From contig NZ_QXQQ01000003.1 in the NCBI RefSeq assembly GCF_003660285.1, forward strand, positions 54,937 through 118,936: a stretch of 64,000 nt of DNA. Direction: 5' to 3'. Shown one piece after another: positions 9,985 to 25,947 of this stretch. A program made the position numbers and the translations under genes. Numbering within the stretch: the first letter of the stretch is position 1; every line of letters begins with the position of its first letter. The notes under the pieces are model-generated. The model was given only the letters and a program-made list of their open reading frames with translations, was not told the origin of the DNA and ran no database searches. This DNA comes from Helicobacter labacensis. Lineage in GTDB: Bacteria; Campylobacterota; Campylobacteria; Campylobacterales; Helicobacteraceae.

Positions 9985-10398
9985 ATGAGTATCTATGTCA
10001 AGAACCGCATTAGGGGCAAGATTTCTTTGCACGAAAGAGGGCAGGGGAAGTATAGAGTGCATTTTGAAGCGCACCAAGTGGTGGTGCAAGCTAAGTGTTC
10101 TGAGAGCGAAGTGGAAAATTGCAATGTGGATGATGATGTTACGATTATCCTCAAAGTGATAGAGGTGTTGATCCCCAACTTCAGCCAACGCCTGAAATTG
10201 GATCCGATGGCTTTTAATGGGGTGATCATAAGCATGAAAGCCGATCGCAAAGAGCCCAACATGCAACGCATCGAAGTGTCCCTGAATGATTGTAGTGTGG
10301 ATTTTGTGCTCGATCAAGGCTCTATTGAACTCTACCACTTAGACAATGACAAAGAGTTAGTGCTCTTTTGCAAACCCGAGCACATCACGCTTTACTAA
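9985..10398 (+). CDS. Small protein with possible tandem TOBE/Mop-like folds
   Basis: A 137-residue soluble protein starting at ATG 9985 with AAGGAG five bases upstream. The first half (NRIRGKISLHERGQG... then VTIILKVIEVLI) resembles the molbindin/TOBE pattern: a short NxxRGKI strand at the start and an IKATEVxI-type strand at the end. The second half ends similarly (ELVLFCKPEHITL), suggesting two copies. TOBE domains bind molybdate or other oxyanions, which could fit the nearby NapB and the moaA/mobA genes elsewhere in the window. The resemblance is weak and is my inference; there are no enzyme motifs. It converges with the lipoprotein gene on the other strand, whose stop abuts its own. Confidence 0.5.
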   Translation: MSIYVKNRIRGKISLHERGQGKYRVHFEAHQVVVQAKCSESEVENCNVDDDVTIILKVIEVLIPNFSQRLKLDPMAFNGVIISMKADRKEPNMQRIEVSLNDCSVDFVLDQGSIELYHLDNDKELVLFCKPEHITLY

Positions 10399-10842
10399 CT
10401 ACCACCAAGGTCCATACATCATGGGCATGCCCATCGCCATGGGATACATGCCATAGGGATACATCCCCATCCCCATAGGACCCATACCCATGGGGTACAT
10501 GCCATAGGGGGACATCATGGGATACATCATCGGATTCATAGGGTAGTAGGGCATATACCCCCCTCCAGAAGGAGGTAGAGCCGAGATAGCAAACTTACCC
10601 CCATGCGCCATTTTTACCCCGGCTAGGGAGATGGTGTGGAAAGCCCCGTAGCGTTTGGGTTTGCTCTCATCAGGGATATCCCCGTCCTTATTGCCGACAC
10701 ATTCATTTTTGATCTCCCCGCACTCATTGAGGGTGTCCACATCGGGGAGATTGGGGTTGACATCGCTAGGATCGCCCACCCAGCACCCCCCCAACAGCGC
10801 GATCACCCCAAAGGGCAGTAATGACTTATGCGTGCGCGTCAT
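10399..10842 (-). CDS. Lipoprotein with Met/Gly/Pro/Tyr-rich repetitive tail
   Basis: A 147-residue protein with a lipoprotein signal (GVIALLGGC, lipid Cys near residue 20), a Cys-containing middle and a C-terminal 55 residues made almost entirely of M, G, P and Y (units such as YGMYPMGMG and YPYGMYPMAMG). Its ATG overlaps the napB stop as ATGA, so translation is coupled. Met-rich periplasmic segments often bind Cu(I) or act as low-complexity scaffolds; either is inference. I do not recognise a named family. The tail is built from repeated DNA units, so copy-number change between strains is plausible. Confidence 0.75.
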   Translation of the reverse strand: MTRTHKSLLPFGVIALLGGCWVGDPSDVNPNLPDVDTLNECGEIKNECVGNKDGDIPDESKPKRYGAFHTISLAGVKMAHGGKFAISALPPSGGGYMPYYPMNPMMYPMMSPYGMYPMGMGPMGMGMYPYGMYPMAMGMPMMYGPWW

Positions 10843-11435
10843 GGTTTAGATTTACCCTTAGGATTAGCCCCTTTTACCCCCACATCCACGACATCCATAA
10901 AATCAGAGCGAAACTCTAGGGCTTTATTGGTAAAAACAGGCTTGAAATTATTCTTGACCAAGGGCTGGGCGTTAGCTTGGGGAGCGTGGCATTGGGTGCA
11001 ATTAAAACGCGCATCGCTCACACTCTTGTTTTTAGTGGGGCGGTTGTTGCGGAAGTCAAAGAGGTGAGAGGGGGGCACAGGAGTTGCGCCCACGCTACTA
11101 GCCACATCTGGCATGTGGCAACCCAAGCATTGGTTATTCTCCTTAGTGATGGGCAAAAGCCCCGTAGTGTCATGGGGGATCATGGGTGGGGCGTTCTCAT
11201 AGGCACGCTCAAAGCGTTGGCTCTCCCCCGGGGGTTTTTTGTGGAAATCATAGGAGCGCAACTTCAAATCCTTTTCGTCTTCTAGAGGGGTGTTGCGTAG
11301 CCCAATCTGTGTATCGCTTATGAGAGGTTGCTTTGTTTGCGCCTGCTCATCTCCTTGCTTGTGGTGGCTAGCCGCCCAAAGCCCCCCCACCACGAACACC
11401 CCCACAAAAATTCCAAAACGCATTTCACGCCACAT
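10839..11435 (-). CDS. napB: Diheme cytochrome c subunit of periplasmic nitrate reductase
   Basis: Passes electrons to NapA in the periplasm. Two haem sites are visible, CLGCH and CTQCH, each in the NapB context (NQCLGCHMPDVA and ARFNCTQCHAPQA), together with the segment PPSHLFDFRNNRP. The N-terminus is a signal anchor (FGIFVGVFVVGGLWAA). I chose ATG 11435 because AAAGGA lies five bases before it; the in-frame ATG at 11441 would overlap that site. Haem attachment would need CcsBA, encoded upstream. Unusually, neither napA nor other nap genes are beside it: it heads a two-gene unit with the Met-rich lipoprotein. Confidence 0.9.
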   Translation of the reverse strand: MWREMRFGIFVGVFVVGGLWAASHHKQGDEQAQTKQPLISDTQIGLRNTPLEDEKDLKLRSYDFHKKPPGESQRFERAYENAPPMIPHDTTGLLPITKENNQCLGCHMPDVASSVGATPVPPSHLFDFRNNRPTKNKSVSDARFNCTQCHAPQANAQPLVKNNFKPVFTNKALEFRSDFMDVVDVGVKGANPKGKSKP

Positions 11436-11460
11436 GCACATCCTTTGTTTGGTTTGTAGA

Positions 11461-11466
11461 ATTATA
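11461..11466 (-). promoter_or_regulatory. Likely -10 box (TATAAT) for napB
   Basis: Perfect TATAAT on the minus strand, preceded by TTGC, 26 bases upstream of the chosen napB start. It divides napB from the divergent glpT. Confidence 0.6.
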
Positions 11467-11564
11467 GCAAGTTTAACGCATTTATCAGACTACAAGTCCT
11501 ATTTTCCTCTCTGCCTAACCCTTCAAATAGCTTTTATTTGGTAGGCTAACACAAAGGAGCTTGC

Positions 11565-13003
11565 ATGTTTGGTCCCTTCAAAAACGCCCCCCACAAACCC
11601 CCCTTGCAGGCAGATAAGATCGATCCCACTTATCGGCGTTTGCGCTATCAGGTGTTTTTAGGGATTTTCTTTGGCTATGCCGCCTATTACTTCACGCGCT
11701 CTAATTTTGATTTGGCTCAAAAGGGGCTCATTGAAGCAGGTCTATACACCAAAACCCAGCTAGGCATCATTGGCACGGGCATGGGTCTAGCTTACGGGCT
11801 CTCCAAGTTTTTCATGGCTGGCATTTCGGATCGCTCCAACCCTAAGGTCTTTTTACCCACCGGGTTATTGTTATCGGGCTTGTGCATGACACTTATGGGG
11901 TTAGCCCCTTGGGCGACTTCTAGTGTGGCGATCATGTTTGTCCTTATCTTTCTAAATAGCTGGTTTCAGGGTATGGGTTGGCCTGCCTGTGGGCGCACGA
12001 TGGTACATTGGTTCTCTAGCCTTGAGCGCGGGTCTGTGGTGTCTGTGTGGAATTGTGCGCACAATGTGGGCGGGATGGTGCCGGGTATGATGGTCCTCTT
12101 AGCTGGTGCGCTTTACTTTAGCCAACATGGGGTGCAGGCAAGCGCGAAGGACATCTGGCATCAGGCGTTGTATTACCCGGGTATTTTAGCCATGCTCATG
12201 GCTGTGCCGGTGTTTTTGGTGATGAAAGACACGCCCCAATCTTGCGGGCTACCCCCCATAGAAAAATGGCGCAACGACTACCCTCCCAACTACAATGAAA
12301 AAACTTACGAACACAATCTCAGCACCAAAGAGATTTTTATCACCTATGTGCTCAAAAACAAACTCTTATGGGCGATCGCGCTGGCGAATGTCTTTGTGTA
12401 TTTAATCCGCTATGGGGTGTTGAAGTGGTCGCGGTGTATCTGGGCGAAGTCAAACACTTCAATATCAAGGGCACGGCGTGGGCTTATACTCTCTATGAAT
12501 TAGCCGCCATTCCGGGTACTCTGCTTTGTGGCTTTGTGTCTGACAAAATTTTTAAGGGCAAAAGGGGGCTAACCGGCTTGATCTTTATGATCTTAACCAC
12601 TCTAGCCGTGCTAGCTCTCTGGCTCAACCCGGCTACGCCCAAAGACCAACTTGCCCATTATCCCCATTGGTATAACAACCCCCACCAACTCTTAGATTTT
12701 ATTTTGATGACCACCATTGGTTTTCTCATCTATGGTCCTGTGATGCTCATTGGTTTGCATGCCCTAGAGCTAGCTCCCAAAAAAGCAGCCGGCACAGCGG
12801 CCGGCTTTACCGGCTTATTTGGGTATTTGGGGGGCACTGTGTCTGCTTCAGCCTTGATAGGCTTTGTAGCCGATCGCTTTGGTTGGGATGGGGGTTTTTA
12901 TGTGATGGTGGGCGGGGGCGTGTGCGCTATTGTTTTAATGCTGGTGGTGATGTTAGCAGAGAATAAGCACAAAGCCAGTTTAAACGATCATTATGGAAAG
13001 TGA
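11565..13003 (+). pseudogene. glpT: Glycerol-3-phosphate transporter with a single-base frameshift
   Basis: Major-facilitator antiporter (organophosphate:phosphate family) related to E. coli GlpT. The first frame runs from ATG 11565 (AAAGGAG upstream) to 12503 and is GlpT-like up to [12 protein letters not shown]. The match then continues in another frame as [45 protein letters not shown] and [11 protein letters not shown] to 13003. Loss of one base near 12430 (TCGCGGTG where a family-like TCGCCGGTG would stay in frame) explains the break. Repaired, it would be 479 residues, a normal GlpT length. Without correction the product loses the last five membrane helices. Either true inactivation or a sequencing error. 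Confidence 0.88.
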
Positions 13004-13036
13004 AGGGAATGACCCTAAAAGAAGTTGGAAGAAATA

Positions 13037-13225
13037 CTATTCTTCATTGTCCTTGAGACTTAATAACCCCCCCACCACAGTCCCCACACCTGCCCCCACC
13101 AAAGTGCCCACTAGAGGGATCATAGAACCCAAAAAGCCCCCAATGGCAAAACCAGCTAAGGGCTTGGGGACCTTGGGGGGTTTGGGATTATCCATATCAT
13201 TAGCCCAACTTGGTGTAAAAATCAC
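13037..13225 (-). CDS. Glycine-zipper membrane peptide (third of the island)
   Basis: A 62-residue peptide with a polar, Pro/Lys-rich start (DNPKPPKVPKPLAG) and a long Gly-rich hydrophobic segment holding many GxxxG spacings (GGFLGSMIPLVGTLVGAGVG). Such glycine zippers pack helices in membranes and occur in pore-forming peptides, holins and outer-membrane lipoproteins. The GTG at 13225 overlaps the TGA of the upstream gene as GTGA, suggesting coupling; an internal ATG at 13195 is the alternative start. It is the last gene of the minus-strand island and converges on glpT. No family recognised. Confidence 0.6.
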   Translation of the reverse strand: MIFTPSWANDMDNPKPPKVPKPLAGFAIGGFLGSMIPLVGTLVGAGVGTVVGGLLSLKDNEE

Positions 13226-13612
13226 TTTTTAGGGTGTCTTACGGCTAGAGTGTTTGCTTTGACATTAAAGGGCTCGTTTGTGGGTGGGTTGTGGCTAGGG
13301 CATACGGACAATCCACCATTTCTCCCCATACCCCTCAATTTTAACATGCGCCCCTCTATCCGCATCGCTCGAACATCCATATTGGCAACAGGGCAAGGTG
13401 ATTGTTGCGCGTTCCTCTTTAGATTTCTTGGGGTAGCGTTTTTCTTTGTAGTAGGCAAGCCAAGAGGAATAGCCAAAATCGCTCGCCTTAGAATCCCCAC
13501 TCCCCTTGACATGTTTGGCGATCTCCTCATCAATGGTGATGGTTTCTGGGGTTGTAGGGCTTGGTGCTTTAGTGCCCCCCACCAATCCCGACACAAAGTC
13601 AAAAATGCCCAT
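13222..13612 (-). pseudogene. Small Cys/His protein, split by a single-base frameshift
   Basis: Starts at ATG 13612 (GGAG seven bases upstream) as MGIFDFVSGLVGGTKAP. It runs through CCQYGCSSDADRGAHVKI and EKWWIVRMP to a TAG at 13295. Directly beyond, another frame continues with PSHNPPTNEPFNVKANTLA to a TGA at 13222. Removing one C from CCC near 13299 joins them into a 129-residue protein. The joined pattern (CC..C, GAHV, WxIV, HN, F.V) resembles a small zinc-binding domain I recall from uncharacterised bacterial proteins; that link is from memory and tentative. Either decayed or mis-sequenced. It lies between the LRAT-like gene and the third glycine-zipper gene. Confidence 0.55.
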
Positions 13613-13691
13613 GTTGGTCTCCTTGTTTAAATAGCCCACCTATTGTTGATACTAAGGTTGGCAACGCCCTATCCATCCCTAAACACTAACA

Positions 13692-14198
13692 TTAAGTATT
13701 TTTCCACACGCGCCAGTTATCCGTGCCTAAGTATTGCTTGCAATACTCATTTGGCTCTTCCCAACGCGGTTCGCATTTTTTGCCAGTCAAGCATTCCACA
13801 ACAAACATGTGGCAGTTATTAGTCGTTTCGTTGTATTTACCCCTCTCTTTTTCGCCTTGATCTTCTTTGCTAATCGCATACTTGGCAGCTTGAGGAGAAC
13901 CTACCGGCTCTGTGCCTTTGCAAGCGACATAAATACTCATTGAAGACAAAGATTTGAAGTCCTCTTTTGGACATCTCTCAACCTTGCTATGACGCGTCCA
14001 GTGGATAATGTCGCCATCGCCTACATAAATTCCTGTGTGTTCAGCACCATAAATATAGCACCTCACCACGCTACCTATTGCGGGCGCATCCACTTGCTCG
14101 CCCATATGGGCACGGACACTTGAAGCAACATCGCCCGCAATCTTTGCTGGTATTAGTGCCGCTCCAACCACCTTATGCATTGATTTTAAAAAATTCAT
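13692..14198 (-). CDS. LRAT/NlpC-type permuted papain-fold protein
   Basis: A 168-residue protein with the hallmarks of the LRAT-like branch of the NlpC/P60 superfamily. The block GSVVRCYIYGAEHTGIYVGDG holds the catalytic His (EHTG) and is followed by IIHW, and the later block NNCHMFV holds the catalytic Cys. Related domains act as lipid acyltransferases/phospholipases or as peptidases and amidases. There is no signal peptide, although residues 1-30 are mildly amphipathic (SMHKVVGAALIPAKIAGDVA). Start ATG 14198 has a perfect AGGAGG six bases upstream. It sits 10 bases after the glycine-zipper gene, so the two are probably cotranscribed. An effector or toxin role is inference. Confidence 0.72.
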   Translation of the reverse strand: MNFLKSMHKVVGAALIPAKIAGDVASSVRAHMGEQVDAPAIGSVVRCYIYGAEHTGIYVGDGDIIHWTRHSKVERCPKEDFKSLSSMSIYVACKGTEPVGSPQAAKYAISKEDQGEKERGKYNETTNNCHMFVVECLTGKKCEPRWEEPNEYCKQYLGTDNWRVWKNT

Positions 14199-14208
14199 AC
14201 CACACCTC

Positions 14209-14394
14209 CTACATTTTATCTCCGCTCACAGCCCCAACAACAGCTCCCCCGGCAACACTCGCTGCCGCTGTTGCCCCCAGTGCTTCACCTGCAAGAATTG
14301 CGCCAATACCTATCCCTGTAAGAGGTGCCATAGCAGCTAAAGCCGCAACTCCAAGAACCGCCCCAGCGATCGCCTGTCCAGTACCCATCGCCAT
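14209..14394 (-). CDS. Glycine-zipper membrane peptide (second of the island)
   Basis: A 61-residue, nearly all hydrophobic peptide rich in Gly and Ala with repeated GxxxG/AxxxG spacing. Its core ALAAMAPLTG is identical to that in the 41-residue peptide encoded just upstream, so the two are tandem paralogues. AAGGAG lies six bases before ATG 14394; the ATG at 14397 is only three bases from it and less likely. It probably forms one or two membrane helices. Bacteriocin-like, holin-like or membrane-partner roles are possible; nothing in the sequence decides. It is followed after 10 bases by the LRAT-like gene. Confidence 0.68.
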   Translation of the reverse strand: MAMGTGQAIAGAVLGVAALAAMAPLTGIGIGAILAGEALGATAAASVAGGAVVGAVSGDKM

Positions 14395-14423
14395 CATTTT
14401 CTCCTTTGCGCTTGTTAAAAACC

Positions 14424-14549
14424 TTAACTTTTCTTTGATCCAGCCACCGCTCCAGCCACCGCGCCCGCTGCAAGTGCTGCACCTGTAAGAGGTGCCATAG
14501 CGGCTAAAGCCCCTACTCCAACAACTGCACCAGTTAAAACTTTAATCAT
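14424..14549 (-). CDS. Glycine-zipper membrane peptide (first of the island, 41 residues)
   Basis: A short gene starting at ATG 14549 with a near-perfect ribosome site (AGGAGG) upstream. It encodes a 41-residue peptide that begins MIKVLTGAVVGVGALAAMAP and ends in a Gly/Ala zipper with a basic tail (AGSKKS). It shares the ALAAMAPLTG core with the next gene. The strong ribosome site and duplication show it is a real gene despite its size. It begins 9 bases after the stop of the TerB-like gene. One membrane helix is expected. Confidence 0.7.
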   Translation of the reverse strand: MIKVLTGAVVGVGALAAMAPLTGAALAAGAVAGAVAGSKKS

Positions 14550-14558
14550 CTCTCCCTC

Positions 14559-14945
14559 CTAATCTAACAACTTTACCGCTTCTTGGTAAAGCATAAAATT
14601 TTTCACCACCCAGTCTTTGAATTGATCCACTTTGTGGGTGGATACGCCCATTTCTTTGGCATAAGAGTAAATCGTGTCCCTCTCATTGTCATGCCAACGG
14701 CTATCCGCGAGTGCTACAGAGACTAACTCTAAAAGCGCGGCATGTTTAGCGTGGTTGGTGGTGAAAAGTTTGCCCAGATCACTGAGGGGCACTTCTTTTT
14801 CACTAATGCCGTATTCACATTGCTTTTTGATCACATCTAGCGCGCCTAGTTGCAATTCATGCAACACGCCATCGGCTTCAATGACTTTTCTAGCCAAATA
14901 CAAAAACACTTGTTGTTGTTCAACACTCAAATCTTGGATAAACAT
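14559..14945 (-). CDS. TerB-like protein
   Basis: A 128-residue, all-helical, acidic protein resembling the TerB (tellurite resistance/DUF533) fold. The two similar halves contain the LARKVIEADGVLHELQ and VALADSRWHDNERDTI segments, matching the family's repeated D-G-x-x-x-x-E motif that can bind metal. TerB domains recur in stress-response and conflict systems at the inner membrane. I chose ATG 14945 because AGGAG lies six bases upstream; an in-frame ATG at 14978 falls inside the predicted -10 box. It is the first gene of the minus-strand island and directly downstream of the CT-repeat promoter. Confidence 0.68.
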   Translation of the reverse strand: MFIQDLSVEQQQVFLYLARKVIEADGVLHELQLGALDVIKKQCEYGISEKEVPLSDLGKLFTTNHAKHAALLELVSVALADSRWHDNERDTIYSYAKEMGVSTHKVDQFKDWVVKNFMLYQEAVKLLD

Positions 14946-14976
14946 GTCTGCTCCTCGCATTTTAAAATAGAGTGCC

Positions 14977-15009
14977 ATTTTAGCGAGAGAGAGAGAGAGA
15001 GAGAGTCAA
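14977..15009 (-). promoter_or_regulatory. Candidate phase-variable promoter with CT-repeat spacer
   Basis: On the minus strand TTGACT (15009-15004) is followed by TAAAAT (14982-14977). The 21-base spacer between them consists almost wholly of CT repeats. The normal spacing is about 17, so losing two CT units would bring it to optimum. Transcription would begin near 14970, before the AGGAG site of the TerB-like gene. Confidence 0.55.
14985..15005. repeat. Dinucleotide repeat, (GA)10 on plus / (CT)10 on minus
   Basis: Twenty-one uninterrupted alternating bases, a classic slippage-prone tract. It lies between the rpoBC terminator and the first island gene, not inside a confirmed coding frame (TGA is directly 5' of it in the frame of the TerB-like gene). 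Confidence 0.95.
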
Positions 15010-15030
15010 GAGGTTTTGGGGGTGGGGGAG

Positions 15031-15052
15031 TAAAAGCCCCCTTAAAGAGGGC
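15031..15052 (-). terminator. Rho-independent terminator after rpoBC
   Basis: On the minus strand a GCCCTC/GGGGGC stem with loop TTTAA is followed by TTTTA, starting 14 bases past the rpoBC stop. It separates the polymerase operon from the accessory island. Confidence 0.65.
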
Positions 15053-15065
15053 AAAAAAGTGGGGA

Positions 15066-23786
<8,721 letters not shown>

Positions 23787-23855
23787 CTAAAATGCCTGCT
23801 TTAGCAAATACGCATGGAAATCCCCTTAAAATAGCTTTCCCCCTCCAAAGACGGT

Positions 23856-24230
23856 TTACTTAATTTCAGCCTTCGCCCCGACTTCTTCAAGTTTCTTTTT
23901 GAGGGTTTCGGCTTCCTCTTTATTCACGCCCTCTTTGAGCACATGGGGAGTTTTCTCTGTGGCTTCTTTAGCCTCTTTAAGCCCTAAGCCGGTGATCTCA
24001 CGCACCACTTTAATGACTTTAATTTTTTCAGCCCCAGTTTCAGCCAGCACCACGCTAAACTCGGTTTTCTCTTCTACCACTTCAGCCACAGCCCCGCCCC
24101 CAGCTCCAGCCACCACAGTAGGAGCTGCACTCACGCCAAATTTTTCCTCAAAGGCTTTCACCAACTCAGAGAGTTCTAAAACGCTCAAGCCCCCGATATA
24201 CTCTAATAGCTCCTCTTTGCTAATTGCCAT
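23856..24230 (-). CDS. rplL: Ribosomal protein L7/L12
   Basis: A 124-residue stalk protein that recruits translation factors. The N-terminal dimerisation helix ([21 protein letters not shown]), an Ala/Gly-rich hinge and the C-terminal domain ([20 protein letters not shown]) are all present. It starts 9 bases after rplJ, with which it forms the L10-L12 stalk unit. Confidence 0.97.
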   Translation of the reverse strand: MAISKEELLEYIGGLSVLELSELVKAFEEKFGVSAAPTVVAGAGGGAVAEVVEEKTEFSVVLAETGAEKIKVIKVVREITGLGLKEAKEATEKTPHVLKEGVNKEEAETLKKKLEEVGAKAEIK

Positions 24231-24239
24231 GTTGATCCT

Positions 24240-24722
24240 TTATGCTTCTTCTTTTGATTTTCTCAGGTTGTCTAGGCCGGTAACAAAATACCTTGCTGGC
24301 GCGCTCCAAACAGAGAGCAACATCCCAATGAGCTCTTGTTTGCTAGGCAATTTAGAGATCGCCTCAATGTGCGCACCATCTACAGCCTGCTTTTCATATA
24401 GCCCAAGCTTCACACTAAAGTGCTCCTTGTGCTCCTTAGCAAAGCCCATCACTACTTTTGAAAGCGCGATTTGATCGCCACCCCAAACGAATAAATTCGT
24501 TTCCTTGAGCTCTAGGGCGGGTAGTTGCGCCTCTTTGAGTGCGAGGCTGGCTAGGGTGTTTTTAATCACCTGCACTTTAATACCCTGCGCGCGCGCGCTG
24601 TTGCGCAATTTTTCTAGATTTTTCACGCTCAAGCCCTTATAGTCGCACACCGCTAAGGCTTCCATATCGCTAAAGGCATTTTTCAGTATAGCGACTAACT
24701 CTTGTTTTTGTTCTCTATGCAT
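24240..24722 (-). CDS. rplJ: Ribosomal protein L10
   Basis: A 160-residue stalk base protein that anchors L7/L12 dimers to the large subunit and represses its own operon. The family motif region ([20 protein letters not shown]) and the C-terminal L12-binding helix are visible. An AGGAGG site precedes the ATG, and a folded leader lies upstream. Confidence 0.96.
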   Translation of the reverse strand: MHREQKQELVAILKNAFSDMEALAVCDYKGLSVKNLEKLRNSARAQGIKVQVIKNTLASLALKEAQLPALELKETNLFVWGGDQIALSKVVMGFAKEHKEHFSVKLGLYEKQAVDGAHIEAISKLPSKQELIGMLLSVWSAPARYFVTGLDNLRKSKEEA

Positions 24723-24749
24723 GTTTCCTCCTTTCCGACTTCAACTTCC

Positions 24750-24789
24750 ACAAGGACACTCTAAGAGTGATTTAAGCGACCGCCCTTGT
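24750..24789 (-). promoter_or_regulatory. L10 leader-like RNA structure
   Basis: In the 86-base gap before rplJ the minus strand pairs ACAAGG with CCTTGT around an inner CACTC-TTA-GAGTG hairpin. A folded element here matches the expected L10(L12)4 autoregulatory leader. The assignment rests on position and pairing, not on a covariance search. Confidence 0.5.
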
Positions 24790-24808
24790 TTCTTCAGTCT
24801 AAGATCAA

Positions 24809-25510
24809 CTATTTTACATCCATCAATTCTTGGGCATTTAAGCGCACACCCGGGGACATGCTCAAAGACACCACGCTATTGCGGATATACTTCCCCTTAG
24901 CCGTGCTTGGTTTGAGTTTGTTGATCGCACGCACCAACTCTAGCATGTTCTCCTTGATTTGTGCCGCCTCAAAACTCACCTTACCCACAGGGGCATGTAA
25001 ATTGCCCTTTTTATCCACGCGAAAATTCACCTGCCCGCTTTTGGCATTGCTCACAGCCTTTTTAATGTCCATCGTAACGGTGCCCGTTTTAGGATTAGGC
25101 ATCAAGCCCTTAGGTCCTAAAATGCGCCCCACCTTCCCCACAACAGCCATCATATCCGGAGTGGCAATCACCATGTCAAAATTAGTATTCCCATTTTTGA
25201 TTTCCTCGGCTAAATCCTCACCCCCGACTACATCAGCCCCTGCTTCTCTAGCTTCATCTAGTTTAATGTCTTTGGCAAAAACCGCCACGCGCACTTTTTT
25301 GCCCGTGCCATGGGGCAAGACCACCGCTCCGCGCACCATTTGATCGGCATGCCTTGGATCCACACCCAAGCGCAAAGCCACCTCTACAGTTTCATCAAAT
25401 TTAGCTGAGGCTAGGGACTTCACCACGCCCACACCCTCTTCAAGGCTATAGACCTTGTCTTTTTCAAACTTGTTTGCTAATTTTTCCAAACGCTTTGCTA
25501 GCTTTGCCAT
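24809..25510 (-). CDS. rplA: Ribosomal protein L1
   Basis: A 233-residue protein of the L1 stalk that binds 23S rRNA and assists tRNA exit. The signature segments ([22 protein letters not shown] and [13 protein letters not shown]) are clear. It starts two bases after the rplK stop, and both are usually autoregulated by L1. Confidence 0.97.
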   Translation of the reverse strand: MAKLAKRLEKLANKFEKDKVYSLEEGVGVVKSLASAKFDETVEVALRLGVDPRHADQMVRGAVVLPHGTGKKVRVAVFAKDIKLDEAREAGADVVGGEDLAEEIKNGNTNFDMVIATPDMMAVVGKVGRILGPKGLMPNPKTGTVTMDIKKAVSNAKSGQVNFRVDKKGNLHAPVGKVSFEAAQIKENMLELVRAINKLKPSTAKGKYIRNSVVSLSMSPGVRLNAQELMDVK

Positions 25511-25512
25511 CT

Positions 25513-25938
25513 CTATCCTTCTACTTCAATGCCCATGCTTTTTGCGCTACCCATCACAATGCGCTTTGCCGCCTCTAAATCCGTGGTGTTGAGATCTTCT
25601 AGCTTGTTTTTAGCGATCTCCTCCACTTGGGACAAAGTGAGCTTACCCACTTTATTTTTCAAAGGGTTGTCCGCCCCTTTAGCCACCCCGCTGGCTTTTT
25701 TGATGAGATCGGTCATGGGGGGTTTTTTGGTGATAAAAGTGAAACTCTTGTCTTGATACACCGTGATGATCACAGGGATATTAAAACTCCCCATGTCTTT
25801 AGTTTTCTCATTAAACGCCTTGCAAAATTCCATGATATTCACCCCCCTTTGCCCCAAAGCTGGTCCTACGGGCGGAGAGGGGTTGGCTTTTCCTGCTGGG
25901 ATTTGCAATTTAATCTCACCGACAACTTTTTTTGCCAT
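25513..25938 (-). CDS. rplK: Ribosomal protein L11
   Basis: A 141-residue protein of the GTPase centre. The proline-rich N-terminal segment ([20 protein letters not shown]) and the C-terminal rRNA-binding part ending [16 protein letters not shown] ([12 protein letters not shown]) are typical. It lies nine bases after nusG. Confidence 0.97.
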   Translation of the reverse strand: MAKKVVGEIKLQIPAGKANPSPPVGPALGQRGVNIMEFCKAFNEKTKDMGSFNIPVIITVYQDKSFTFITKKPPMTDLIKKASGVAKGADNPLKNKVGKLTLSQVEEIAKNKLEDLNTTDLEAAKRIVMGSAKSMGIEVEG

Positions 25939-25947
25939 ACATGCTCC

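Noticed and set aside
10636..10849. Plus-strand frames opposite the Met-rich lipoprotein gene
   Set aside because: They mirror a low-complexity coding region, lack ribosome sites and do not look like proteins; the minus-strand lipoprotein with its lipobox and napB overlap is the real gene.
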